From Gautieria morchelliformis (lineage: Eukaryota; Basidiomycota; Agaricomycetes; Gomphales; Gomphaceae): DNA of 64,000 nt. The stretch spans positions 62,001 to 126,000 of the forward strand of contig WHVA01000125.1 in the NCBI GenBank assembly GCA_015179125.1. The letters run 5' to 3'. Shown here piece by piece: positions 31,312-42,580 of this stretch. Within the stretch, counting starts at the first letter, position 1, and each line of letters opens with the position of its first letter. The notes beneath the pieces were generated by a model. It saw nothing but the letters and a program-made list of their open reading frames with translations, made no database searches and had not been told where the DNA came from. The position numbers were made by a program, and so were the translations under genes.

Positions 31312-32354
31312 TTTTGGATTAAGATATTAATTAGTGCCTTTCAACGAATAAGATCTATTGCTCAGTGACTGGGACCACTGTGTTCGCCTCTCTTCTGTGT
31401 GCTGACTAAGCCTTTCGAGGTGCATCCAGCACTGATGAATGAGAGTCACGTGACCGTGTCGACAGAAGAACGGCGTCGATCCAAGGGATAGTCAAATCAA
31501 AAGCGTTCGCTTTTAAGGTAGTATAGATTAAACAGTGATAATAGACTCTCGACGAAGATTTGGAATAAACTATCAAGATTTGAGCTCTGTAGCTATCAAA
31601 CAAGACTACAGTAATTTCAGGAGGCAGAATAATCGATTCTGGATGATTTCATTCATACATTTGTACTAGCTATTTATACTATATTGATAGTAACTACTAG
31701 TGTTCAAGATATTGGATGGATGGGTTGAAAAACTACTTTGTAACTAAGGGGTGACTGATTTATAGTCATAAAGTCATGGGGTGATGGGGATGGTGTTAGG
31801 ATTGTCTGGGCTTTGGAATAGAGATCTGTACCTAGTATACAAAGCCCCTGTCCACATGATGTTAAGATAGTAATCAGTCAGACGTGTCATGGGATTCAAA
31901 TAGAAAATGGATCTGAGTCTACCCTGCCCAGCATATATGCTGGGCTTGGAGATGGGGCCGCTGATTGAGTATTGTATACTGCAGGTGACTTTCTCAGGTC
32001 ACTCCACAGCACCCTGTACTCCTGCGCAGTCTATTGTTCTCTGCGGCATTTGGTGCCCGCACCCCTTGGTGCCTATGGCCTGGCGCCTGTCGACGTCATG
32101 GCGATGCCATCACTCGATAGGTGCACCGTCTCTGATCGACCGCACGTGGTCGACGCTTGAACTCCTGTACATCACTCGATCTATGAGTAATATAGCATGT
32201 GATAAATTCGTGTGATCGTCGTCTGCGCCAACGTCTACCATAAATATAATTTCTGTTTCTTTTGATTGACTTTTTTTGTTTTTCTCTTTCTTTCTTTATT
32301 AGTTTCTTTTATATATAGATGATTTAAAATAGGATAGTTGCGTCTGTCACAACA
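31312..32354 (-). mobile_element. Tg-AA element, copy 3
   Basis: 1043 bp. On the element strand it begins TGTTGTGACAGACGC and ends TTAATCCAAAA. Target duplication ACCAC at 31307-31311 and 32355-32359. It splits the C-terminal part of GypC2 ORF3. A hairpin GCCCAGCATA/TATGCTGGGC lies at 31926-31945. See copies at 49662 and 56619. Confidence 0.88.
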
Positions 32355-32359
32355 ACCAC

Positions 32360-34149
32360 TGGCGGGGGTTTCCGCTTGGTTGACGAGGCCAACGTCCTCG
32401 TGGAGCATGGCCTCGACGGCCGGGTCCTCGGCCTGGGGAGGAGGCCGGAAGCGCACCAGCTCTTGATCGAGCTGAGCGTGGGTGAGCGGGCATGGAACCG
32501 TGGCCCTCATGTGGCTGGTCTCGAGGACCTTTTGTTGGCCCTCCCATGTGGCGGCACTGTACACCGCGCTGGTGAGGCTGCATTGAACGTAATGTTCAAT
32601 GCGTGCCACTTGTTCGCAAGTGACGCCGGCGTAGCAGGCCAGCCATCGCATGATCTCGGCGAGTGGGATGTTGGGGCCAGCTCGGCCTTCCACAGGATAT
32701 GGACCCGTGATGGATAGCTGCAGGCTGGTCCTCTGCAGTGTCAGGCATTCCCTGGCATCAATGAAGCTCGACCATTGGTCAGTTGAGCCGAACAAGTCGA
32801 GGAGTCTTGACTTGAGAGGTGATGCGACCCCTTTAACTCGGGGTGTGAGGGCCTTCAACCACATCCAGACGTCCATGTCGTCTAGGTTGAAGGATCCATC
32901 TGCATTGTCGTGGATGGCAGAAGGGATTCCTTCGGGGTTGTGTATCCAACCCCTCAGGATGGTGGCGATGTCATGCGGGGTACCACTCGCTATCACGAGA
33001 CAATCCCATTTGGGATTGTGGGCATGTTGCTCACGCTTGATGCGCTTGAACAAGCTGATCATCTCGTGTGTGCGGAAGGATTGCGGCGTGTCTTTTGCAT
33101 GCGCTAGAAGCTCAATGAAGCGTGGGTCGTTGAGCGGGCAGACGTCGTACCATTGAGTACGACGCTGCTGCGCCTTTCCTACTGGTCGTGGTAGGAGGCC
33201 CGTCTCCGAGTGGTATGATCACTCCCTCCCCTGGGTAAGGAGGGTGAGCTGTCTCTGCTGGTGGTGGCAGGACCACATGAGGCCTGATGTACTGGGCCTC
33301 GACCAACGCTACCTGCCATTGTAGGGCAGGGTCATTGATTGTGTGCGATGGTGACACCGCCAGGTATGCGCTGATCGCGCTTTCCCTCGCAATGGCTAGA
33401 CCATTGACAGTGTTGTGGGTGCCGCACAATTTCTTGTGCTTCTTTTTTGGCTGCTCAGCTAAACGCTGAGCCCTGTCCGGGTCGTACCTCTTCCAGATGG
33501 AGGAGTCAGACTCCCACCCGTCCAGGATGTCATACATCGCGTCGGACGGCGCGCTCCGCCCCTCAGTTGACGTCGGGGTGGGCACCGATATTCGGGAGGC
33601 CAGTCCCGAGGCTGCACGCGCTGGCAAAGGTGCCATCGCGCGGGGTGATGAGGGCCCAGCCACTGGGTCTGTGGCCGGGTCATGGCGCGGCCTTTTTGAG
33701 GCTGCATGTGCAAGCTTGAGCTGGAGCTGGAGCCCATTCAGCTGCTCATTGAGCTCTTTTACTTTGGCGCACTCGACTTCGAGCGCATCATCACGGTCTT
33801 CGACCGTGTGCTCCAAATCCTTGACCTCCTTTTTGAGGTCATGGACGTCCCGCAGGGGCTCCACCCACAGGTCATGTGCGATGCCCCTCGGGAGCCATCC
33901 CCAGGCCGCGTCGATGGCGTCGCCGATGTCCTCATCCTGCAGTTTCACCTTGCAGGTGCCTGTCGCGGCCTGTAAGTGCGCGGCATAAGCTGCGCAGATG
34001 TCACAATCGTCTGGGTGGACGATTGTCAAAGCGTCTTCCCATCCTACGATCATCCAGTTTTCCTGGTTGACTGGGGCTTGTAGGATGTCTGCGGCCCCTT
34101 GTCTTGGGGCCGTTGTGTGTGTCGCGGATGTTAACGGATCAACGTCCAT
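32360..34149 (-). pseudogene. ORF3 of GypC2 (unknown protein after the chromodomain)
   Basis: Two frames, 33112-34149 and 32360-33062, together correspond to the ORF3 of GypC1. The N-terminal part has the conserved start region APRQGAADILQAPVNQENW and a heptad-rich coiled coil (DLKKEVKDLEHTVEDRDDAL); the C-terminal part has GWIHNPEGIPSAI and DLDDMDVWMWLKAL-like segments and a QELVRFRPPPQ motif. A 17-bp deletion near 33210 relative to GypC1 shifts the frame, and Tg-AA copy 3 cuts the C-terminus, so this copy is dead. I recognise no known domain. Confidence 0.75.
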
Positions 34150-34404
34150 CCCATCTTTGGGGGCATCATCTTTGTGGGGGGATGATGGTGGTTGCTTCCA
34201 AGAAGCGATGCGCCTTCGGAAAGATCCGAGGTGAAAATTTAACTGCGCCGAGGCCGGCGCATCACGTGGTGTGCACGTGACAGATGCGTCTAGTGGTGCC
34301 TGGGGAGGTCACGTGGCTTGCCCACCCCCCGGAGCTCTAGATAGCTATCTAGGACTTCAAGATCCTTGCACGATGACATGGGTTCCCATGTCACGTTGCC
34401 TAGG

Positions 34405-35671
34405 TGTCATGACATGTTTATTTCCCATACTCAGATGCTCTGTTCTCCCATTCCCCACTCCACCTCCGTGTTCATTCTGATCGCCCTTGCCGTGTTCAGC
34501 AACCAATCTTCGCTGTTTGCGCCATTTACCGTAGCCATGCCGTCAAAGCACGATCGACGTCTTTGGACTGACTTGGCAGTCATCGCTGGGCCTATCACCT
34601 CCTCTGCTCAACCCTCTTTCGATGGTGTTCCTATGATCAGATTGTCATGACTTGTGTATTTCCGGCACCTTGTGATCCCCATTTCCCCTTTCGCCACTCC
34701 TCCCCCGTGTTTGCTCGGCTTCGCCCTCCACCTCGACCACTCCTCCCCTATGTCATCTCCGTTTGCCCTTCCTCGCATTCACCAAACAGCCATTCGCTGC
34801 TCACATCATTCGCCAGCAGGCACACCATCAAAACACAATTGACATCCCTACCCGGCATGATGGCTTGTCAGTAGCTCCATCAGCTTCTCGATCCAACCCC
34901 CTTTTGGTGTTCTATGAGCAGGGTGCGTTCGGGGGACGTCCTACCCATAGGTCATGTGGGATCAACCCAGTAAATGAAGAACCCGTGCAGGGCCGTGTAT
35001 ATGCGGGCCCCAAGACATGATTTCATACATAGGTGCCTTCGCCACCTTTACTCTCCGTCGTTTCATGTTCTCCCTCTTCTCTCACTCTATTGTATGTTTA
35101 TTTCATCTATGTTGTATCACGACTGCGCACCCCTATCCAACCCTGACTCATGACGGCCTCTTTCCTATTCGCTGATACCTTACGAGCATTCGATATAAGT
35201 AGTTTGCATTCGCATGTATATTCCCCAGTTCAATTATCATACGTCCATCTTGTGCAAACTTGACCTTGCTGTGGCTATCATCTTGAGCCTTCTCCTGTAG
35301 ATTTCTATCTTCGACCAGAAGAAGACTTAGGCATCACTGGTGAGTTCTCATACTTCATCTTTGTTACTTTAGCCTTCGAACTATTTTCTGTGCTGTCGGC
35401 GAAGGGCTCCGAAGGAGCACCTTCGCCGGCGAAAGGATTGCCGTACTTAGACACCCTTTCTGAGACACCTTGCACGTTACATCATCAAGTGTCACAGGCT
35501 ATTTCGCTATGACTGTAGATAGGGCGAGCTCCGTTTGGGCAGCCCTCTTATCTTGTGAACATTTATTGGTTCACCCTCTTCGCCGAACGGCATACTTATT
35601 CGCACAAGCTGTTCGGGCATTCGCTGTGTTCACTAACACATGATATTAACGCCTAAAAACCAATCTTGACA
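34405..35671 (+). repeat. Solo LTR, family LTR-S, copy 5
   Basis: 1267 bp, starts TGTCATGACA and ends CTTGACA, with CTAGG at 34400-34404 and 35672-35676. It lies between ORF3 and the chromodomain of GypC2. Confidence 0.92.
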
Positions 35672-35676
35672 CTAGG

Positions 35677-35899
35677 GTCCAGTGGACCTGGAACTCCGGG
35701 CCTGTCAATTTTATCCATTGATGTGTGATAATCCCATCGACGAGCCACTCCTCGTCGTCATTCGCTCCAAAGTCATAAAATGACTTGGCCTCATGATGAC
35801 GGAACAATTCGTCGTTGTTAGCCTCGTATCATCATATGAGGCTTGAGTGGAAGACCAGTGATATATGATGGCTTTTCAGCTCGTCGGGAACCTCAAGGG
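35677..35899 (-). pseudogene. GypC2 chromodomain remnant
   Basis: The minus strand corresponds to the GypC1 chromodomain region 46100-46330 (hydrophobic W..DEIIAH motif, WTLGDVTWEP) with substitutions. It is cut at 35899 by LTR-F. Confidence 0.7.
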
Positions 35900-36277
35900 T
35901 CACCTATAAGGGCAACCTGGGCAGACGCTCTACACTCAAGCGGCGAACTGGCAAAGGGGGATCCAAAGTGAGATAGAGAACTATATACAGGACATAGACA
36001 TACCTGGCGAAGGGGGATCCAAAGAGAAAACTCTAAGGAACCCCTTCGCCACCTAACTACGACTATAAGCAAACGCGGGCATGCTAGCCAGATCACCGAA
36101 TGCCCGAGTTACATAAGCAATCATGCCAGCGATAACAGGGCTGGACAGATAAGGAAGTAATGATGTCGGAAGGGGCCGGAACAGGAAGGGAAATAAATGG
36201 AACACAAGACAGAGGGATGCTAAAGGCTAGGAGAAGCTCAGGGGCCACCAACAACACGCTGCGATGATGCAGTGTGT

Positions 36278-36444
36278 GATAACGCACAGTGCGACCATGC
36301 ACAGTGCAGTGCGACCACACACAGTGCGACCATGCACAGTGCGACCATGCACAGTGCGACCATGCACAGTGCGATACTACCGACCACGCACGGTGTGACC
36401 ATGCACAGTGCGATCGTACACAGTGTGATCATGCACAGTGCGAT
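36278..36444. repeat. 15-bp minisatellite (CACAGTGCGACCATG-type)
   Basis: About eleven imperfect units of CACAGTGCGACCATG and variants run to 36444, and two more follow LTR-G1 at 36943-36966. The array belongs to LTR-F and is absent from the GypA LTRs. Confidence 0.9.
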
Positions 36445-36449
36445 CATAC

Positions 36450-36937
36450 TGTTAGCAACTAGGGGTTATGGCAGGGAAGGTTCGGTAGAGTTCTTAGAAA
36501 GCTAGAATCAAATGTACTCTCTCAGTGAATTTATTGTCACTGATGTATTAATACAATACCTAGAATCAAATGTACTACATGATTTTCAGTCAACATGTTA
36601 TGAAAATACAAAGAATACTACTCGCCTCTCTCAGTGAATTTATTGTCACTGAGAGAGGAGTACAATCCTGTCTCAGGATGCATATACGTGCACCCGGCCC
36701 TTTAGCGCCCAAGGGCTCGCGCGTCGAAGTCATTTCAAACTCCGCTGGGTGCAGCCGCCTGTGAAAATAGAAATAACAGAATGAAATGGAGAAATAAGGA
36801 TTGACTGGAAAATTTCGAAAATAATCAGAGAAGTGGATGCATGGTACAAGAACAGTATGAGAAAAGATTGAAACACCATACAATAAATTGAATATATTAT
36901 GCTTGATTTTGGTGCAGGAGCATAAATGCACCCAACA
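36450..36937 (-). repeat. Solo copia LTR, family LTR-G, copy 1
   Basis: 488 bp; on the element strand begins TGTTGGGTGCATTTATG and ends GCTAACA. CATAC at 36445-36449 and 36938-36942. The hairpin CTCTCAGTGA/TCACTGAGAG lies near 36630-36660. It interrupts the minisatellite of LTR-F. Confidence 0.9.
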
Positions 36938-36990
36938 CATACACAGTGCGATCATGCACAGTGCGTGATTGGTGTTCCCCTGACATCACC

Positions 36991-37779
36991 ATCGAGGCGT
37001 CATTATGCGCCTCGACGATGCGGTATGGTCCGATGTACCGGGGGACGAGTTTTCTGGCTCTTCCTTTTGGTAGAGTTAGGTTTTGGGTCGAGAGGTAGAT
37101 GTGGTCGTTGGCCGCATACCTGTCGCTCGCCGTACGTTTCTTGTTCGCATGAAACATTTGCGTCACTCGATGCTCAATGATTGCATCATGTGCCGCCATC
37201 AGGTTCCATCTGGCCTGATGCGTGAATCGGGCTACCCCCTTAAACGGGGTGTCCGCGGCTATGGGGAGATCTATCCACAGCATATAGCCGTGGTTCAGCT
37301 CAAAGGGCGTGAACCCTGTGGTGGCGCTGACATTGCTGTTGAGGCCGACCTCAACCATTGGGCATTTCAATGCCCAATCCTTGTGATTGTCCCTGATGAC
37401 TGCACGCAATATCTGTCCGATCGAGCGGTTTGCACGCTCGGTTGCTCCATCTGTTTGGGGATAGAAGGCAGTTGACATGAGGAGCTTAGTCCCCATGAGT
37501 CACTGTAGTTCATGCCAGAAGATCGATGTGAACTTCGAGTCTCTATCTGAGATGATAGAGTCTGGGACTCCATGGAGTCGAACAATTTCTTTCAGAAACA
37601 GCCAGGGTACTCCCTTGGCTGACATGCTCGTCATGGTTGGGACAAGGCGGATGTGTGATGTTAGTCGGTCGATGACTACCATCAGATAGTCACAGTCATT
37701 CGATTTGGGCAGGGGCCCCATGAAGTCGATGCCAATCGACTGCCATGGCCTATCCGGTATGGGTAGGCTGTGTAGTAAC
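36991..37779 (-). pseudogene. GypC2 integrase fragment
   Basis: Two frames carry the rve core: [20 protein letters not shown] with the second Asp in [11 protein letters not shown] (37500-37721), then the Glu in QTDGATERANRSIGQ and the GPY/F-like RYIGPYRIV (36991-37496). The N-terminal zinc finger is missing, replaced by segment H. Confidence 0.85.
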
Positions 37780-39097
37780 TGTTTTGGAACTCTTCAAGAC
37801 TTTGGTGTTATTGCTAACACTTCAATCTATCAGAACGTGTCGTTTATGAGCCTCAAAGAATATTAAACAATGCTGCAGCACAACTCCGGAAATAATTTAA
37901 TATTTGTACCTTGGTTGCAATCTGCGTAAAAACTAGTCCAAGTTAATATGGATGGAAGGCAATGCGTTTCTTAGCAGCACTGAACAATAAACTAAAAGAC
38001 TGTAGGTTCAAGGACACTATCAGGGTCCAAGCGTATTCCAAAATATAAAGGAATGTACTTAGCAGGCGAGTTTATAAATGGACTGCCCTGATAATCTACC
38101 AGCGCACAGCAATAAAACGAGAGGCAAAGAATAGAATCTAAAGTGGCTTTTACAAGTAACAGGAATTGACTTGTGAAAGATATTAACCAGGAAAATCAAC
38201 TGATCAACTCTCTCGGGTATTGGAGTGCGAATGGCAAGACTATCAATTGACAGACTCACTCTGTAGAATTACACCCGGAGGATTAGTCTAGGTGGCTAAG
38301 CAGAAAAGTATCTACTTAACAAGGAATTAGACACTAAAGTAAGTGAATAACCCTAGCTGGGGTTAGCAGCTTAGTAAGATGCAAGTCACACGAGTCACGT
38401 GTAGGATAGAAGCAGTAGATTGCTAGATTGGATGATTCTCCTAGGGGGTCAGAATGGCCTCCTTTTATATGGTAAATTACACAGGATTATGTAAAATGGG
38501 GAGCTTCTATCTATTAGGCGAGTGATGTCATAAGTAAATATTTGCGCAGCTAAAACACACCCTTGTAACTATAGTGGTGTGTTTGTGCAAGGAAATTAAG
38601 AATAGATAGCCAATCACCTTCCCTGATTTGCACTGCCCGGCATAGCCTTACACAGCCCTGCATAGCCTTGCATGGCCCTGCATAGCCCTGCACAGCCCTA
38701 TGATGTCAAGGGTCCTATTTCAGGGGTTGTGGCACTAAGCTTGGAGGCTCAGCATCCAATAAGATTGCTTGATTATGCACCCTAGTTTTGGCTCTGCATA
38801 TCATTGGGCAGTCTTGCACACAGCCTTACACAGCCATGGTTGCTATGAGGCAAGTCATGTGTCTGCTGGGTTTGAACTATATTTAAGTGTACAGGCTTGT
38901 GTAAGCTGCACCGGATATTCCCAATCTCACCAGCTGAGATTGAAAGAGCCAAAGTGTCGGAGTTGTGGGTGTTTGAGGACATGCGGCTCTGAATAAGCGC
39001 GTCCGAGGATCGCTCCGGTCGGAGTTTCAAATTGAGCGCCGATGACAAAGTTATGGACTCTCATGGGTTCATAGCCTTTGTCAAACACAATAAAGCA
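37780..39097 (-). repeat. Segment H: unidentified insertion, probably LTR sequence
   Basis: GypC2 homology stops at 37779 and resumes at 39098, but the pol region between (RT, RNase H, integrase finger) is missing, so H replaced it. H starts TGTTTTGGAAC. On the minus strand a TATA box CATATAAAAGGAGG lies near 38460, and the adjoining GC-rich part holds short repeats of CCCTGCATAGC (38632-38702). No long frame and no clear 5-bp duplication. It is probably an LTR inserted together with, or followed by, a deletion. Confidence 0.55.
38632..38702. repeat. Short tandem repeat CCCTGCATAGC-type
   Basis: Five to six 12-13-bp units such as CCCTGCATAGCC, CTTGCATGGCC and CCCTGCACAGC follow each other. 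They lie about 170 bp upstream (element strand) of the TATA box of segment H. Confidence 0.75.
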
Positions 39098-39185
39098 TCG
39101 CTTTCACCGTCAGGTGAGAGTGCCTCTCCCTACAATTGTAGGGTGAGCTCGAGGACGAGGCATTGTGCGACTCGTCCTCCTGGCT

Positions 39186-39585
39186 TCAATGAGCTGGGTT
39201 TGGCTTCGGCACCGGGGTGACCCTGCTCACCCTTGGCCCCTTGCCCTCGCTCGTCGACTCATTATCATCGAACGAGACTTTGCCTGTGGGGATTATTTCA
39301 TTCCCCTTACAGATCATCCCTGGGCTTGAGAAGTCCAGGGTGATGTCAAATCTCCTTAGGAACAGTGTCCCTAAGAGCACGTCGTAATATTTGATGTTCG
39401 CTACGTCGAAATATTTGTCATATATTTCAGGACCAAATTTAATGGTCATGTTCATTCCATAATTGATCGTGGAATGGCTGCCTATGCAGGCTAGCTGCAG
39501 CGCGATTGGCTGCTCCAGGGCGTATGTTTTCATCCCTGTAGCTCACGTGAATTCAGGGGATAGTAGTACCCCTTCGCTCCCGCTA
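39186..39585 (-). pseudogene. GypC2 protease region
   Basis: The frame encodes the C-terminal part of the retropepsin-like domain and flanking sequence (IALQLACIGSHSTINYG, YYDVLLGTLFLRRF). The active-site part DSGSEG lies upstream, near 39560-39585, and is cut by LTR-G2. Confidence 0.75.
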
Positions 39586-39590
39586 TCCAG

Positions 39591-40087
39591 TGTTGGGTGC
39601 ATTGATGCTCCTGCACCAAAATCAAGCATAATATATCCAATTTGTTGTGTGCTTTCTCAATTTCTTCTCATGTTGTTCTTGTATCATGCATCCATTTCTC
39701 TGGTTATTTTCGAAATTTTCCACTCACTCCCTATCTCTCCATTTCATCTTGTTATTCCTACTTTCACAAGCGGCTGCACCCAGCGGAGTCTGAAATGACT
39801 TCGACGCGCGAGCTCTTGGGCGCTAAAGGGCCGGGTAGTAGTACATGCACAGTGAAACAGTTTCCCCCTCTCTCAGTGACAACTAAATTCACTGAGAGAG
39901 GCAAGTAAATTAGTCTAGCATTCTTTCGATTTATTAACCTAGAAATCCTCTGTAGTGAATTGTTTTCTAGGTAGTGTATAATATATTTACAGTGACAACT
40001 AAATTCACTGAGAGAGTGAATTGTTTTCTAGTCTATTCTTTTGAGCAAGAAGTCCATTCCTACTGCCTATAATTCCTGTCCTCTACA
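39591..40087 (+). repeat. Solo copia LTR, family LTR-G, copy 2
   Basis: 497 bp, TGTTGGGTGCATTG to CCTCTACA, with TCCAG at 39586-39590 and 40088-40092. Nearly identical to copy 3 (63034-63530), with about five differences. Same terminal sequence as CopA. Hairpin CTCTCTCAGTGA/TCACTGAGAGAG near 39870-39902. Confidence 0.93.
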
Positions 40088-40092
40088 TCCAG

Positions 40093-40825
40093 CAGGCAGT
40101 GTGCTTTTACACCGTTTATTTCCCAGTACCCTGAGAGGGTACAGTTCTCACTGTGCGGGCGCGTCAGCCGCGTCCTATGTTTGCTTTGGTGGTGATACAC
40201 TGGCTTGGCCACCTTGTCTGGCGTAGCCGACGTACGTGCCGCCATGACTTTCGTGTCGGCATTGTCTTCTGGCACAATTCTGATTGTGCTGGACCTGTAG
40301 GTGGTGTCTTCCACCTCTTCGTCCCATTCGTAGTACTGGGACGGCTCGGGATCCCACTATTCAGCGGGCACGTCTCCGTTGTCCAGAGATTCATTGGGTT
40401 GGGGATCACCCTCCCCCTCTTCATCAATTTGTTGGAGAGAATTTTGCCTGAGGTCTGTCTCCGGATCCTCGGTCTCATCGTCGTGCCTCACGACCGCTGT
40501 CCTGATACCGGACCTAAGCTGGGGCACTCCACTTTCTTGTGGCCAGGTTGGCCACATTCAAAGCACGTAGTGCTGCTTTGGCTGCTGCTGGGCTGATCGT
40601 TAGGCCGTCCCAACGCTTTTGTTGGTGGGGCGGGTTGCGGGGATGACCCTGACGCTTGAGGCTGTTTAGCTTCAGGCAGGCATCCAGATTGCGCTGGGCG
40701 TGGGAGCAGTGGTCGCTGTGACGCTCCACTTCTTGAGAACAGGCTAGGCCTGGTCAGGCCCATCTGTGTTACCGGCTTGCTCCCTGTAAGCCGGGCAGCG
40801 CTTGCTGTTGCCGCTGCACTTTCTG
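40093..40825 (-). pseudogene. GypC2 Gag zinc-knuckle region
   Basis: The frame 40488-40763 contains the knuckle CFECGQPGHKKVEC. The remaining part to 40093 matches the linker before the protease in GypC1 but is broken into several frames. Confidence 0.8.
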
Positions 40826-40830
40826 CACGG

Positions 40831-41525
40831 TGTTACGTATCGAGATTTCTGCTAAGTCGGAACTGGAAAGGACAGCGGCTTCAACTTATAGGTTGCGCCC
40901 CCAATGAACTATCGTCCTAAGTATTTCAGAACTGAGTCGGAAGTCGGAAAGTACTGAGCCAAAGGTTTGGTCGGAACTTGAGTTGGAACTGAGGCGGAAG
41001 GTGGAAGACGGAAGGCGGAGAGACTAAGATCTTGCTAGACTCGCTGTGCTAAGAACAGGAGATGGAGCGAAGGAAATCAAGTATTGAAGGTGATTATCTG
41101 ATTGCAGAATAACAGACATACATGAGGGGGTTTTATACAAAGCGCAGAACAACAAGTAATGGTATGGTACTAAGCAAATTCCGGGGGAAGCGGAAGTCGA
41201 GTAGACAATACGTGGGAACTAACTAATACGGAACAATGGTTGACAAGGGGGGTGCAGGGTGGGGTAAGTACAATGGCGAAGAACAAGGCGGGTAAGTACA
41301 ATAGGCATCGGAAGAAACGGAACTACGGAAATGGTATCTTGCTGTGCTCAGGGTCGAGTACGGGGGCCGGTATCTGGAGGTGGCCAGGGGTACTGAAAGA
41401 ACAAGGGAGGAGGGTTGCGGATATTGCGGATGTCGCGGATGTCGGAATAGAGTCGGAGGTGGCATGGGGGTGGCGTGGAGGGTGTGCGGAGGTGGCGGAG
41501 ATGGTTGATCGGAACAGTTGTAAGA
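40831..41525 (-). repeat. Solo LTR of the GypB family
   Basis: 695 bp, starts TGTTACGTATCGAG; the other end reads TTGTAAGA where GypB has TCGTAACA. CACGG flanks it at 40826-40830 and 41526-41530. It shares the CGGAA-rich character but differs from the GypB LTRs at many positions, so it is an older insertion. Confidence 0.87.
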
Positions 41526-41530
41526 CACGG

Positions 41531-42074
41531 CGCATCCCCATATTGTATCGGGATGCCTCCTCTATAATTCAGGCTGTCTCAAAGAGTTGCTCTATCGAGC
41601 TGCTCTTGGCATTATAGCCCTTTTTGAGGACCTTGCTGCACAGCATCTCGCCCAGCACCGACATGAACCGTCTCCGGAACGTGTAGTTGTCTGGCGGCTG
41701 TATCATATGCACCGCGTGTTTCGTGAGCTCGTTCAGCATCTCCTGAATGGTCTTGGTGCCCTGCATGACCGCGTCAAATTTATTCAATGCGTGGTGGTAC
41801 GTCAGTGTGTGCAGGAACCTTTTTTGGAGGCCCTGCATCACTGTTTCCAGGGTCCAACTGCGGACCTGGCGATCGAAGCGTTCTACGTTTTGAAGGAACC
41901 ATTCCTGGGCTTTGCCGGTCAGGTGAGTGCCCACGTAGCCGACCTGCATGTCGATGCTGGTTGGCCCTAGGAGGCAGTTCATTTTCAGCCATATTAAGAT
42001 GGCTGCGATGAAGATTTCAAACTCTTCGAGGTCAGATCCCCCGGCGTATGGCTCAGGGTGAGCCAGCTTTATGC
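41531..42074 (-). pseudogene. GypC2 Gag core fragment
   Basis: The frame 41569-41982 encodes the Gag core (MQVGYVGTHLTGKAQEWF, LNKFDAVMQGTKTIQEML) and is nearly the same as GypC1 51640-52000. It ends where GypA is inserted. Confidence 0.85.
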
Positions 42075-42565
42075 TGTAAGGGCAACCCCTGGCTGGCTGT
42101 GGAGATCACACTACCACACAACTGACAAGGGGAAATCCGAAGTATGTATAAATGAACAGAGTATACAAGAGAGGGGATTCTCACCTGACAAGGGGAAATC
42201 CGAAGAGAAAAGTCTAAGGATCCCCAATGTCAGTGAGCCTGTATTATACTATGCTACGCAGCCAGGGACAACACTTGGCACCCGCCATCAACCCTGCATC
42301 CCCCTGACCTCCCTGACCCTTGATTGACCCTTGATGCCACCTACTATACGAGTTGCTTGACTTCTGATACTGTTCCAAGGGCGGAAGTCAGAAATTGGAG
42401 TGGAATTGGTAAAGCGAACAGAACTGGTGGAAGTTCTGCCAGAAGCGGAATCATTTCCGAAAGCGGAGTCGGAGATGGAATTGGAACCGGAACCGGAGTC
42501 GGAAATGGAGTCGGAACTGGGTGTGGAGTCGGAACTGGAAATGGACAACAGGGTGTCCCCTGACA
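42075..42565 (-). repeat. 3' LTR of GypA
   Basis: 491 bp, plus-strand ends TGTAAGGGC and CCCCTGACA. The U3 half is a run of GGAGTCGGAAATGGA-like repeats (42380-42550). Confidence 0.92.
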
Positions 42566-42580
42566 TCACCCCCCCTCTAG
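42566..42580 (-). other. Polypurine tract of GypA
   Basis: Element strand CTAGAGGGGGGGTGA directly precedes the 3' LTR, and the same tract is seen at 6597-6610. Confidence 0.75.

Larger units (their letters stand above)
35905..36985 (-). repeat. LTR-F: diverged GypA-like solo LTR with minisatellite
   Basis: Begins TATAAGGGCAACCTGG and ends GTTCCCCTGACA, with TCACC at 35900-35904 and 36986-36990. Internal blocks (GGGGGATCCAAAG twice, CTCTAAGGAACCCC) correspond to the GypA LTR. It contains a 15-bp minisatellite and the nested LTR-G1. Net length without the insert is 588 bp. Confidence 0.85.
31072..42074 (-). mobile_element. GypC2: gypsy chromovirus copy, truncated and multiply invaded
   Basis: On the minus strand it carries ORF3, chromodomain, integrase, protease, zinc knuckle and gag in the same order as GypC1. 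It has lost part of its 3' LTR junction, its RT/RNase H region and its 5' end. It has been entered by Tg-AA copy 3, LTR-S5, LTR-F with LTR-G1 inside, segment H, LTR-G2, a GypB-family LTR, and finally GypA at 42075. Confidence 0.88.

Noticed and set aside
36278-36444. Repeats as a CRISPR array
   Set aside because: Units are contiguous 15-mers without spacers, inside a fungal LTR.
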